64,000 nucleotides of DNA from assembly GCA_946902985.2 (NCBI GenBank), contig OX336388.2:374839387-374903386 (forward strand), in the 5' to 3' direction. A program made the translations under genes and the position numbers. The DNA comes from Meconema thalassinum. Taxonomy: Eukaryota > Arthropoda > Insecta > Orthoptera > Tettigoniidae. The notes under the pieces are model-generated. The model saw only the letters and a list, made by a program, of their open reading frames with translations. It ran no database searches and was not told where the DNA came from. Positions 11,070 through 20,686 of this stretch are shown one piece after another. Numbering within the stretch: position 1 is the stretch's first letter; the number at the start of each line of letters is the position of its first letter.

Positions 11070-12195
11070 TCTTCTTGCATCGTTATGCCCGACTCAGGAG
11101 CACGGTTGAACCTGTTTAGCTGATGTGTTGGCCTTCTTTTCCTTCCAAAATCTCCTCATCCTCTCGCTAAGCGCCTTTCTCCGGTCTTCTGTCCAAGTTA
11201 TGGTGGCCCTGGTGTTGGGTTTGTCTTCAAATTGGTGATTGTCGATTAGGGTTCTGAATTTGCATCTGTCCTGTATAATATTGTCTGAAATGTTGATTTC
11301 CTGGAGATCTGTTTCAATTTCACGTAGCCAGCTGTTCTTGGTTCTTAGTGAGAGGGCCAAGTTGAGAATTCTTTTAGTCAATCTGCCATTGTTCATTCTG
11401 ATAATGTGCCCGTAAAATTTCAATCGTCTTTTCCGAAAAGTATGAGACATTTTTTCACATTGGCGATATATTTCCTGGGATGACTTTTTCCTCCAGATTC
11501 CCTCTATAAAAACTGGGCCAAAAATTTTTCGTAAAATTTTCCTTTCTTGTTTTTCAATCTCTTTGGTTAAAGATTTGCCACCAATGATTAAGGTTTATGA
11601 TGCATATAACGCCTCCGGTTTGATTACTGTATTATAATGTCTAAGTTTTGCTTTCCGAGATATTGATTTTTTGTTATACCTATTCCAAGTGATTCTGTAA
11701 GCTTTCTGTAATTTGGAAATTCTCTCTTCATTTGCTTCACGGTTTAAACCAGAGGGCTGAATAATTTCTCCCAGATATTTGAATTCGTTCACTTGAAAGA
11801 TTTTGCCGAATTTAGTTCTCATAGGTTGTCCGTCTAAGTATCGTGAGGCTCCTTCCATGTACTGAGTTTTCTCATAAGAAATTTGAAGTCCCGTTTTGAT
11901 GGCAATTTCATGTAATTTTTCAATGGAATGAATTGCTTCTTGCCTGTTATTAGAAAGGATTGCTATGTCATCAGCAAAGGCCAAACAATGTACATGAATT
12001 CTATCTCTGAGTAGTCTGCCAAGGGTTATTCCCATAGTTTCCTTTTCCCAGGTCCTGATTATCTTCTCAAGTACGAGGTTGAACAGTAACGGAGATAATC
12101 CGTCTCCTTGGCGGACCCCAGTGTTAATTGAAAAAGGCTCAGATATTTCGCCGAGGAATTTAACTTTTGCTGTGGAATGTATATCGCATACGGTT
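11070..12195 (-). pseudogene. LINE reverse-transcriptase remnant with catalytic motifs
   Basis: Reading leftwards, the protein shows GVRQGDGLSPLLFNLVLEKI (RT motif 4 region, about 12060-12120), then CLAFADDIAILSNN with the catalytic ADD (about 11960-11995), then FKYLGEIIQPSG, KLRHYNTVIKPE, RKRRLKFYGHIIRMN and a C-terminal WTEDRRKALSERMRRFW. The frame stays the same across a single TAA stop at about 11592-11594, so decay is light here. At about 12195 the coding reading stops and runs into one arm of a large inverted duplication. The RT N-terminus and endonuclease are missing. It resembles RTE/Jockey-like insect LINEs; the clade is uncertain. Confidence 0.85.
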
Positions 12196-12420
12196 TACTT
12201 CAAGGTTTGGAGGCCCCATTAAAGATATTCCTACAATAAATCATTGGTAGCACGACGTACCTCGCGCCTGCGCACCGGTCAGGATTTGGCACTGGAGTTT
12301 TACAAGTAGTTATTTCAATGACCAACAGAGTTCACTGTTAACAAGGGATTTGCGCTCCCGGCAGACACATAGTAGGATAACATGTCCCAAGTTACACATA
12401 ATATGCGACTACTGTAAGAT
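12174..12420 (+). repeat. Left arm of a 250-bp inverted duplication
   Basis: The reverse complement of this arm aligns with 13405-13656, with shared blocks such as GGAATGTATATCGCATACGG, CCTCCAAACCTTGAAGTAAA (other strand) and AACAGTGAACTCTGTTGGTC, separated by small insertions in either arm. Its outermost 20 bases are readable as part of the LINE coding sequence next to it. Confidence 0.8.
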
Positions 12421-12627
12421 TCGTCTTTTTTTTTAATGTCCCGCGAACCACTCCCGAGGCTCTCGTCGACCACTGGTTCAGAACCAGAAGTCTAGAGTCA
12501 AACTAGCTGCATAGAAAATTGAAATTCAGGATCAGGGCTAACTCTGATTCCCTTGCCCTTCCCTCACTGCAAAGCTCCTGCCCGATGATTGATGTGAACA
12601 ACACAATTCGGTATCACACAACAATGG

Positions 12628-13400
12628 TTGGTTGGTTCCTCAGTTTAGGGCCTGCGACAACACGGTCATGTAGCCTCGTGTACTTTCGGTGTGTGTAGAA
12701 TCTGTCTGATGAAAAATGAAAATCCACAGCCTGCTTCCAGTCTCCGACCGGGTCAGGAATGGAATGAATGAAGCCCCCCATCTAGCGGCGAGGATATGAA
12801 CTGTGCCGACTGCCGAGGCCTGACGCACTCCTCTGGGGCAATGATTAAATGAATGACAGATGAAATGAAATGATAGTGGAGAGTGTTGCTGGAATGAAAT
12901 TTTGACAGGGAAAACCGGAGTACCCGGAGAAAAACCTGTCTGCCTCCGTTTTGTCCAGCACAGATCTCACATGGAGTGACCGGGATTTGAACCACGGACC
13001 CAGCGGTGAGAGGCCGGCGTGCTGCCGCCTAAGCCACGGAGGCTTGAAATCTGTCTGATAACCGGTGTTAATTGTGATGGCTGTATTAGTGTGTGTTATC
13101 TGCAATTCAGGTAAGAACTGCAGACGATCAATTTCAAGTAGTTCCTACTTTTGCTACCAAATGCTACTGTCAACGACACCTAACCGCGAACTTAGCTACT
13201 AGATGCCGCCGCAACCGGCACCTGGCGGTGAACGTTGGAACTTAATAGAGCGCTAATCAAATCTAACCTACAAATTTAGCTTCACATAATTGTAGTTAGT
13301 GGAACGATCTCTTACAAGCCATAAATCTATGAAATGCGCCGGCTTTTCTTCCCCTCCGAAGGAAGGCATACCGAGGTTTTTTAACACTCTTAAAAAATTT
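12628..13400 (-). repeat. Family A/K SINE interrupted by a family B SINE
   Basis: The left part (12628-12710) starts GGTTGGTTCCTCAGTTTAGG and ends AATCTGTCTGAT. The right part (13048-13400) repeats AATCTGTCTGAT and continues with TAACCGGTGTTAATTGTGATG and the family A body. The tRNA head end near 13400 is decayed and merges into the right inverted arm. Confidence 0.8.
12711..13047 (-). repeat. tRNA-derived SINE, family B, nested, with 12-bp target duplication
   Basis: On the minus strand the head reads GCCTCCGTGGCTTAGGCGGC and GTGGTTCAAATCCCGGTCAC (A and B boxes). The body includes TCCAGCAACACTCTCCAC and CCCGGTCGGAGACTGGAAG, with tail GTGGATTTTCATTTTTC. The duplication AATCTGTCTGAT at 12699-12710 and 13048-13059 is perfect, and the target is another SINE. 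A second copy is at 29677-29998. Confidence 0.92.
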
Positions 13401-13404
13401 ACGA

Positions 13405-13656
13405 GCCTTACGGTAGTCGCATATGATGACGTGTAACATGTGACATGTTATCCCTTGTTAACAGTGAACTCTGTTGGTCATTGAAATAACTACTTGTAAA
13501 ACTGCAGTGCCAAATCCTGACCGGTTTTCAACAAATATATGATATAATGAATATTTTCATACCAAACAACGACAACTTGAAGATGATTTATTGTAGGAAG
13601 AATATCTTTAATGGGGCCTCCAAACCTTGAAGTAAACCGTATGCGATATACATTCC
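13405..13656 (-). repeat. Right arm of the 250-bp inverted duplication
   Basis: Reverse complement of 12174-12420 with small indels; the arm carries an extra stretch at about 13525-13585 not in the left arm. Its outer end stops exactly where the left arm's outer end does (CATTCC at 13656), beyond which no LINE sequence continues. Confidence 0.8.
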
Positions 13657-13804
13657 GCATAGCCACATGGCCGACAGTTCGTCGTGTTATCATTCTCCGC
13701 CACTGCGCGCGCTCATTGTTTCCGTCCCATCCATTTCCGTTTCATTTTTCATAATCACCCCCACAAGAAATGTACAGATACCGAGTGGAAAGATGTTACA
13801 CATC

Positions 13805-13880
13805 AAAATTCCGACGACTTCGACCGGGTTTGCACCCGCGATCTTGGGCATGCTACCAACTACGCCACCGAAGCCGCGCA
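13805..13880 (-). repeat. Family A SINE head fragment
   Basis: Only the tRNA-like head and about 10 flanking bases remain: minus-strand GGCTTCGGTGGCGTAGTTGG then a mutated B box (GGGTGCAAACCC). No body follows. Confidence 0.7.
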
Positions 13881-14179
13881 CACAACAATATTAAAAGGCA
13901 TTTCCACCTAACGAGAAATAATAAAAAGTAAGGGGAGCACGTCGCGTCGCGGGCAATATTGTGGTCGTTCTCAAGACACGTACGGTGCAGGTCGCTGTAT
14001 CGCCCGTCACGCACGCGGTCTACTTGCCCACCGCCCACGCGATACCACAGCAATTAAATTACACACGACTACTGATGGGTAAATTCCCGGGAACTTTGCC
14101 ATCAGGAATATTTCCCCCAATAGATTAAGAATCTACCAGCGTTATCACTAGTCACAGCTCTGACCCTTTTCCATCTCAC
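13881..14179. other. Unassigned DNA
   Basis: No gene or recognised repeat. A locally GC-rich patch lies at 13935-14045. Confidence 0.25.
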
Positions 14180-14868
14180 CAGTTGTTACGTATGGTCTTG
14201 AAATAATATGGGATTTTCTCACATTTAGCGATCTAGAAAGAATAGAGAATGTTAAGTCGAGATTTTTAAAGTATATACTAAGAGTTGGAAAGATGGCTCC
14301 CACAAGATTAGTCTATGAGTTCCCCATCTTCCTTCCAGGCAAATGCCGGGGTTGGTCCCTAACCATAGGCCACAGCCGCTACCTTCCAACTCCTCGTCCA
14401 ACTTCCCTCCTTCCCTCCCCAACGGTACTTGTAGCTCACCCATTGGGTGTCCGTCTCGAAGCAGCTACAAAACTGGCGAGCCGAACATGTCCTCGGACAC
14501 TCCCGGCACAAAAGCCATACGCAAAAAAAAAGTCTATGAGTTAGCAAAGGAAACCACCTTCTTCATCGAAGACTTCAGACTGAAAGTACCTTTGCCGGCT
14601 GCAATATTCTCTACTGACTTTTTGGAGGCTAGAAGAGCAAAGAGGCAAGAGATAGATCCAGACTTTTATATTACTGATGCCATGATGGACAGAACGTGGT
14701 CTAACGAGAATCAAGAACCACGACACATAATAACGAGACTCGCCATTCATGGATTCCATCATAAGATATGCTCCAACAGATCCTTCCATAGTCCGAATGA
14801 CAGATGTGTTTGCATTTTATGCAACGAAAGGTGTACCAGATACCATATTACGACGTGCCGCTAAAGAT
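14180..14868 (+). pseudogene. LINE C-terminal fragment split by a SINE
   Basis: The left part (about 14185-14319) reads VTYGLEIIWDFLTFSDLER, then RFLKYILRVGKM and RLVYE. The right part (14541-14865) continues LAKETTFFIEDFRL and ends CVCILCNERCTRYHITTCR, a Cys/His cluster typical of the C-terminus of Jockey/LOA-like LINE proteins, followed by a stop. The two parts join at a perfect 10-bp target duplication created by the SINE at 14320-14530. The RT core is not present. Confidence 0.8.
14320..14530 (+). repeat. 5'-truncated chimeric SINE with 10-bp target duplication
   Basis: Bases 14320-14423 match the body of the SINE at 63790-64000 (AGGCCACAGCCGCTACCTTC). Bases 14424-14522 match the 3' tail of family A (CGGACACTCCCGGCAC), followed by an A-run. 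The tRNA head is missing. The duplication AGTCTATGAG at 14310-14319 and 14531-14540 is perfect. This copy shows that the family I head/body and the family A tail belong to one element. Confidence 0.9.
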
Positions 14869-15510
14869 TAAAATCATTAAGTGATTGCAGTAAAAATTAA
14901 TGCCCATTCGGGCGATCCTTTTTTCCTTTATTGTGTTTTCAATTAGGATGTACAGTTTTTTGTTTCAATAAAGGAAACCTTTAATATTTCCCCAAAAATT
15001 CCCCGCTGTCGAAAGTGTTAAATTTTAGTGGGAATTTTTAAATTGGTTGACACTGAAAACTCGGAATATTTGTATCAATATCAAAATTTCTTAGGTCTGG
15101 TTTTTTTTCTTTAATTATTATTATGGTGAACTTTACATTTCCGTCGTTTCCCCACTTCTACTCCAAGAAAATGCCGGGATGGTTTCTAACTTAAAGCCAC
15201 GGCCGTCTTCTTCCCAATTCTCACTTGACTTACAGATACTGTACACACACTAATGCAGCCGTAACAACAAGGCAGGTTACCAGACACACACTCAAGTACA
15301 CGGGGCTACATGACCACAATGTTGCAAAGCCCCTAAATAAATTAACAACTTTTTTCCATGGCAATTACAGACTTGTTTTAATAATTGATAAAATTAATCA
15401 TGAAACAAAAAAAACTTATCAATAAACTTCGTCTTCCTAATCGTTCATGAGAAATATTTGCTAACGTAAATAAATTATATTAGATTATATTTCAATATAC
15501 TTTATTTTTG
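14869..15510. other. Unassigned AT-rich DNA with a SINE body fragment
   Basis: A short fragment at about 15165-15232 (AAAATGCCGGGATGGTTTCT, CCACGGCCGTCTTC) is a SINE body piece in plus orientation. The remainder is AT-rich and featureless. Confidence 0.4.
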
Positions 15511-15893
15511 GTGCAAGGACTATTAGTAGAAACCTTGTGTAGGTTGCGAACGGGTGGTGAGGTTAAAGAAAGTTTTTTGGCGCAAAAAATATTGTCAGAA
15601 ACCTGTGAAGAGTTGCGAACGGTTGATGAGGTAAAATAAAATTATTTGGTGCAAGAACTATTGACAGAAAACTTGTGTAGGTTGCGAACGGTTAATGAGG
15701 TTAAAAAAATGTTTTTGGAGCAAGAACTATTGACAGAAACCTTGTGTAGGTTGCGAACGGTTGATGAGGTTAAAGAATTTTTTTTGGTGCAAGAACTATT
15801 GGCAGAAACCTTGTGTAGGTTGCGAACGGTTGAAGAGGTTAAAGAAATGTTTTTGGTGCAAGATCTATTGGCAGAAACCTTGTGTAGGTATAC
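15511..15893 (+). repeat. 69-bp (23-codon) minisatellite, about 5.6 copies
   Basis: Unit starts (GTGCAAG or variants) fall at 15511, 15580, 15649, 15718, 15787 and 15856, exactly 69 bases apart. Because 69 is a multiple of three, the last 3.6 units stay open in the frame 15646-15900, with each unit reading like VQELLAETLCRLRTVDEVKE plus three hydrophobic residues. The second unit contains a stop (TAA). The opposite strand is also open. It could be a fragment of a repetitive coding exon or a plain minisatellite; sequence alone does not decide. Confidence 0.9.
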
Positions 15894-16240
15894 GAGATGA
15901 AACGCTGCTCGAGTCTGAATGGATGTTAACAGCACAATGTTAATTCTTCTCTGTATGCATCAACCAGGAGATCATCTTGTTGTACGCTTGTGATACCCAC
16001 AAAGAGAACACAACAGCAGCTTGGAACAAAGGCGGATATCCGGAGTACATGATCATCATGCGCCAGGCTTCATCAATGGCTGCACTGAACAAAAGGTGCA
16101 CCAGCTGGCTACGTGTACATAGACTGACCCATTTAATTCCACTGTCTATTAGGGGATTAAAACAACCGAGAAGCACTGACACGCATAGTGTTGTTACTTC
16201 TACACCCCGTTGTCGCTGACGAGTTCACAAAGTATAGGCC
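15894..16240 (-). other. Unidentified open frame, possible exon fragment
   Basis: On the minus strand a frame open from about 16240 to 15940 reads through LCVSVLLGCFNPLIDSGIKW and GYPPLFQAAVVFSLWVSQAY and ends at a stop after HTEKN. Two short hydrophobic segments are visible, and composition is less AT-biased than the surroundings. No family was recognised. The plus strand is also open over 15977-16219. I see no convincing splice sites, so this is only a candidate. Confidence 0.2.
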
Positions 16241-16413
16241 TAATAGGTTATCTCCCCATCTCCAAAAATAACTTGCTCTCTTAATCGCTTAAATAGTGTA
16301 GTAAATTACATTAACTCGATATTCCGTGAAGAATTAAGTAATTAACCACGTAATTTATAGTTCTAGCAAAACTGGAAAGGTGGCTGGGAGCCAGGGATAA
16401 GGTCCACTCACAC

Positions 16414-16441
16414 ACAAGCGCAGGGGATTAGGACCGCCCGT
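16414..16441 (+). repeat. Left arm of a perfect 28-bp inverted repeat
   Basis: The 28 bases (core GCGCAGGGGATTAGGACC) occur in perfect reverse complement at 17202-17229, about 760 bases away. The enclosed DNA holds a family A SINE. This may mark the ends of an otherwise unrecognised element. Confidence 0.85.
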
Positions 16442-16587
16442 GGACTTTGGTCCATCAAACTTTTTCAAAATTAGTTTTATTTTATTTTACAATGTTTGAT
16501 ATAGCCTACTGTGTATCGATTCTACACAAGTTTACAAGAAAAAATATTCCAAAGAAAGTATAAATGGGCCAAAATTTTCTTTTCATA

Positions 16588-17018
16588 TTTATAATTTTAT
16601 TTAGCGTATGGCTTTTAGTGCCGGGAGTGTCCGAAGACATGCTCAGCTCGTCAGAGGCTGTAGCTGCTTCGATGTGGACACCCATGAGGTGAGCTACAAG
16701 TTCCGTTCAATTTCAAGTAGTTCCAACTTTCGCTACCAGATGTCACTGACACCTAGTGGTGAACGTTGGAACTTTGATGGAGCGTTTCAACGAAATCTAA
16801 CCTGCAAATTTAGCTTCGCACAAGTTTAATTAGTGGAAGGTTCTTTTACATGCCATAAATCTATTACATGGGACCACCGGCTTTACTTACCCTCCGAAGG
16901 AAAGCATACTGAAGGATTTTAACGCTCTTAAAAAAATCTGACGACTTCGGCCGGGTTTGAACCCGCGATCTTGGACATAGAAGCTCAGCATGCTACAGAC
17001 TGCGCCACCGAAGCCGGC
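16588..17018 (-). repeat. tRNA-derived SINE, family A, full length with target duplication
   Basis: On the minus strand: head GGCTTCGGTGGCGCAGTC with B box GGGTTCAAACCC, body with ATGCCATAAATCTATT (plus reading), and 3' tail GCCATACGCTAAATAAAA. A 12-bp duplication TTTCTTTTCATA lies at 16576-16587 and 17019-17030. Confidence 0.9.
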
Positions 17019-17201
17019 TTTCTTTTCATAAATTGTGTGTTTCTTTTATCCTGGCATTAATTTCAGATAAAAATTACATTATACATTATTTGTTATAATT
17101 TTTATTGCAATGGTGTATAGACTTGAAATATACAAAGTACTTTACGATAACAAGTTTAAACACATTATGATTTGATTGACCAAGTACAATGCGGTGGAAG
17201 T

Positions 17202-17229
17202 ACGGGCGGTCCTAATCCCCTGCGCTTGT
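17202..17229 (-). repeat. Right arm of the perfect 28-bp inverted repeat
   Basis: Exact reverse complement of 16414-16441. Confidence 0.85.
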
Positions 17230-17502
17230 GTTGTCTCACAGCCGCATTCCCAGTTTGCTAGAATTATAGGTCATATTGATAATGTTAACTGTAACTTCGG
17301 CAAGTACTTTCAACGAGTTTCTGAGTGTTCAACTAAATATTATGTTTTTCAAAATTACATCAGTTTAAGCTTATCTGCAAGCTGTTTTTGTTTAAGTGCT
17401 AATTGTATTTTTTTTAACCTACATGTTGATTCAGGAGTTTACCTTAGCCCTGATTAATGTATAACAAAACGCAAAAGTAGACATTGATTACACAAGTCAA
17501 CA

Positions 17503-19069
17503 AACAAGATGTTCGGTAAATAACATATAGCCTACTTTCACCTAAATGCATAGGTATTGTTATAACTCTTTGTCCTTTTCAAGGAGTATAATTGAATGTT
17601 GGTTGTAGTAGCTTGTTGAAATACAACGTGTTATACGGATATAAAACATGAATATGAGGTGTCCTTTGCTAGTGCTACCTCTATACAAAATTTCATTCAA
17701 TTCTGTTTCACCGTGTTTGAATTGATATGGTGAATCGATTTGCACCCATACATGGCCACTATCTGCAAAGTATTGGGCTGATGACTTTGTAGTTCAGTCA
17801 AAAGATGCTTCCTACAAAAAGGTATGTTGTTGCAAAATTTGGCAGCGATCAAATAATAAGGTTGATCGTAATTTGATTTAAGTTTTTAACATTTGGGTGG
17901 CCACCATTCCGTTTACGTCAAGATGACGGCGATATAAAACATGACCCTGAGGTGCCCTTTGCTAGAGCTACCTCTGTACCAAATTTTGTTCAATTCGGTT
18001 TCACCGTGATTGAATAGATAGGGGGAATCACTTTGCACACATACATGGCCGCCATCCGCAAATTATTGGGCGGATGACCTTGCTATTCGGTCAAAAGATT
18101 CTTCGTACTTAAAGGTATAATGTTGCAAAACTTGGTAGAGATCAGATGATTAGGTTGGTCGTAATTTGATGTAATCTTTTAATATTTGGGTGGCCTCCAT
18201 TACGTTTTGGTCAAGATGACGGCGATGTAAGACATGACACTGGGGTGCCATTTGCTAGAGCTACCTCTGTACCAAATTTTGTTCAATTCGGTTTCACCGT
18301 GATTGAATAGATAGGGGGAATCGATTTGCACACATACATGGCCGCCATCCGCAAATTATTGGGCTGATGACCTTTTAGTTTGGTCAAAAGATTCTTCATA
18401 CATAAAGGTATGTTGTTGCAAAAATTAGTAGAGATCAGTTGATTAGGTTGGTCGTAATTTAATTTAATCTTTTAACATTTGGGTGTCCACCATTACGGTT
18501 TCGTCAAGATGGCGGCAATATAAAACATGACACTGAGGTGCCCTTTGCCAATGCTACCTCTGTACCAAATTTCGTTCAATTCGGTTTCACCGTGTTTGAA
18601 TTGATAGGGGGAATCCATTTGCACACATACATGGCCGCCATCTGCAAAGTATTGGGCTGATGACCTGGTAGTTTAATAGAATGACGCTCGCCATATAAAT
18701 ATAGGTTGTTGCAAAATTTGGTAGAGATCGGATGATTAGGTTAGTCGGAATTTGATTTAAGCTTTGACCATTTGGGTGGCCGCCATTACGTTTCCGTCAA
18801 GATGGCGGCGATACAAAACATGACACTGAGGTGCCCTTTGCTAGTGCTACCTCTGTACCAAATTTCGTTCAATTCAGTTTCACCGTGTTCGAATTGATAG
18901 GGGGGGGGGGGGGACGACGACGACGACGACAGACATTCAGAGTACACACACTCACACGCACTCAGACTCACACACACATACACACACACAGACAGACACA
19001 GCATTTTTCGCCCTGTGTTGATCTCATAAGTCAACTTTCATTTTTTGCAAAAAATCGAAAGTAGGCTAA
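17503..19069 (-). mobile_element. Helentron-like element (HINE/DINE-1-type), minus strand
   Basis: On the minus strand it starts TTAGCCTACTTTC with an imperfect hairpin, then CTTATGAGATC, a CA/GT-rich simple repeat and a poly-C run. It ends with GAAAGTAGGCTATATG followed by TTTACCGAACATCTTG. The start and the near-end blocks are inverse complements (sub-terminal inverted repeats), as in DINE-1-type elements. The interior has about 4.5 tandem units of 292-295 bp (CATTTGGGTGGCC at about 17890, 18183, 18477, 18769). No coding sequence. Confidence 0.8.
17590..18905 (-). repeat. About 294-bp tandem array inside the Helentron-like element
   Basis: Each unit contains ACCTCTGTACCAAATTT, CAATTCGGTTTCACCGTG, CATACATGGCCGCCATC and TGGGCTGATGACC. 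Units differ by substitutions and small indels. Confidence 0.85.
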
Positions 19070-19167
19070 CAATATAGTGTTGAGTCTATTATTTAATGCA
19101 TATAGCAAAAACGCTATCCATAAACTTTTGCGTTTGTACTTCATGCAATGACAAATAAATACAACCT

Positions 19168-19830
19168 CTGACCGAAAAGTTCGGTGAATGGGTCTATATT
19201 ACGAACGGATTGTTGGCTTACCTGAAACTGCAGTTACTGTCCTTCGAAGTAATCCCCGTGGATGGTTATGCACTTTCGAGAATGTCTGTAAAAGTCCTGA
19301 AAACTCTTTAGGGGTAGCCATCAGTCGGATCATCACATTACGTTGGATGTCCGAAATGTCCGAAAACCTCTGGCCCTTCAGGGCATTTCGGTGACCCTGG
19401 AAATGGACCCCACCACTCCATACTTAGACGCTAGACTTCGGAGTCATACCTCTGACACCATGTCTCGTCGCCCGTGACGATGGTTTTCAGAGCCATTCCC
19501 TTCTCAGTACCACCCACCGAACAGGTGTGCATGGAAGGTTGCATAAATTCATCTTTCTAAACACGCACTGTGTCAAACAGGTCTTACACGTTGCGTTGTG
19601 TGTCGCCAATGTTGCCAGGTCGACCGTTATGACTTTATTCACCGAACGCAACGTGACGAGGCTTCTGAACACCATCCCAAAGGATGCTTTCTTGCAAAGT
19701 TTTCAGGACATGTATCGCCGATCTCAGCATTGCATAGTTACGGGAGGAGACTAAGGGTAATAGGGTCACTGTCGTGCATTGTTCATCTATGTTGATAGTA
19801 TAAGACTATTCACCGAACTTTATTGTCACA
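19168..19830. mobile_element. Rearranged mariner element with inverted transposase pieces
   Basis: The ends carry AAGTTCGGTGAAT in inverted orientation (about 19178 and 19820). On the minus strand, C-terminal transposase sequence (FQDFYRHSRKCITIHGDYF) lies at about 19235-19300 and the first catalytic motif IVTGDETWCQRYD at about 19433-19490. On the plus strand, another C-terminal piece (IPKDAFLQSFQDMYRRSQHC) lies at 19668-19754. The coding is therefore broken into pieces in opposite directions, and no full transposase can be read. The element at 58000-58615 has a similar layout. Confidence 0.75.
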
Positions 19831-19869
19831 GGTTGTATTTGAAAATTTGGCAGGCTGTTTAAGGGGCAA

Positions 19870-20310
19870 CGGCTCATGAAGCAGTTTGTAAAGGCTCTTC
19901 GTCAAGATTCTGAAGCTTTTCAATATTTAAAGACCTTTTTTCCCCCTAAATTGTCAGAAGCTACAATTAAAGCCGTTAAAGAAACTAATGGCCAGCGAAG
20001 AATTTCCTCAATTACTAAACACCCACAAAAAAGCATGGTGCAGCCTTAAAGCAGTGATCCATGGCGTCCTTGCAAATAAGAAAGCTGAGAATTACAAGAA
20101 GCTTATTTCCACTATGCTTGAGAACTTTGAACTGATGAGTTGCAGAATGTCCCTTAAAGTACACACATGCTCACTTAGATCAATTTAAAGATAACTTGGG
20201 GGCATATTTAGAACAGCAAGGGAAACGTGTTCACCAAGAAGTAATGGACTTTGAGCAACGTTATCAAGGACAATTAATGATAACATAATGGGAGATTACA
20301 TTTGGGGGCT
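19870..20310 (+). pseudogene. Frameshifted copy of an unidentified multicopy arthropod protein family
   Basis: Across frames the reading is MKQFVKALRQDSEAFQYLK, KLSEATIKAVKETNGQRRIS, AWCSLKAVIHGVLANKKAEN, KLISTMLENFELM, MSLKVH and VMDFEQRYQGQ. I recognise this as a protein type that recurs in many copies in arthropod genomes, from memory of its look; I cannot name its function. At least three frameshifts or stops break it, so this copy is dead. It may be transposon-derived. Confidence 0.55.
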
Positions 20311-20545
20311 AATACGAGAACGTTCGTACCCACACAGAAGTACCAAAAATATTCATTTTTAAAGCTCTTTACATTTGAACTTTCGTTGTGGTAGCTACAA
20401 AAGCAAACTTTATTAGGTAAAACTATTTTTCTTTCATTATTTAAGCATGACAAATCAAAATCAGACACACAGAACCCAGACTCAAAATTCGGGTTGATTT
20501 GTGTTATTGACAAGGCGAATCATAAAGTACTTCCTAACATTAGAA

Positions 20546-20656
20546 GCAAGGAAGGAAGGAAGCTTGTAGTTTAACGTGACCGTTAATCTTGAGATCATGA
20601 GCCACGGGACCTCCTTTTTACGTGGAATCCGAACCACAGGACATGCCATTTCACAA
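20546..20656 (-). repeat. 5'-truncated family G SINE with 13-bp target duplication
   Basis: Contains TTTAACGTGACCGTTAATC and CATGAGCCACGGGACCTCC, as in the copies at 30092-30282 and 50395-50590, but no tRNA head. The duplication CCTAACATTAGAA lies at 20533-20545 and 20657-20669. Confidence 0.88.
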
Positions 20657-20686
20657 CCTAACATTAGAACCAAGCGATTAAATATG

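Noticed and set aside
18786..19064. Open frames on both strands over simple repeats
   Set aside because: They run through the CA/GT and CGA microsatellites and the poly-G run of a Helentron-like element; low-complexity artefact.
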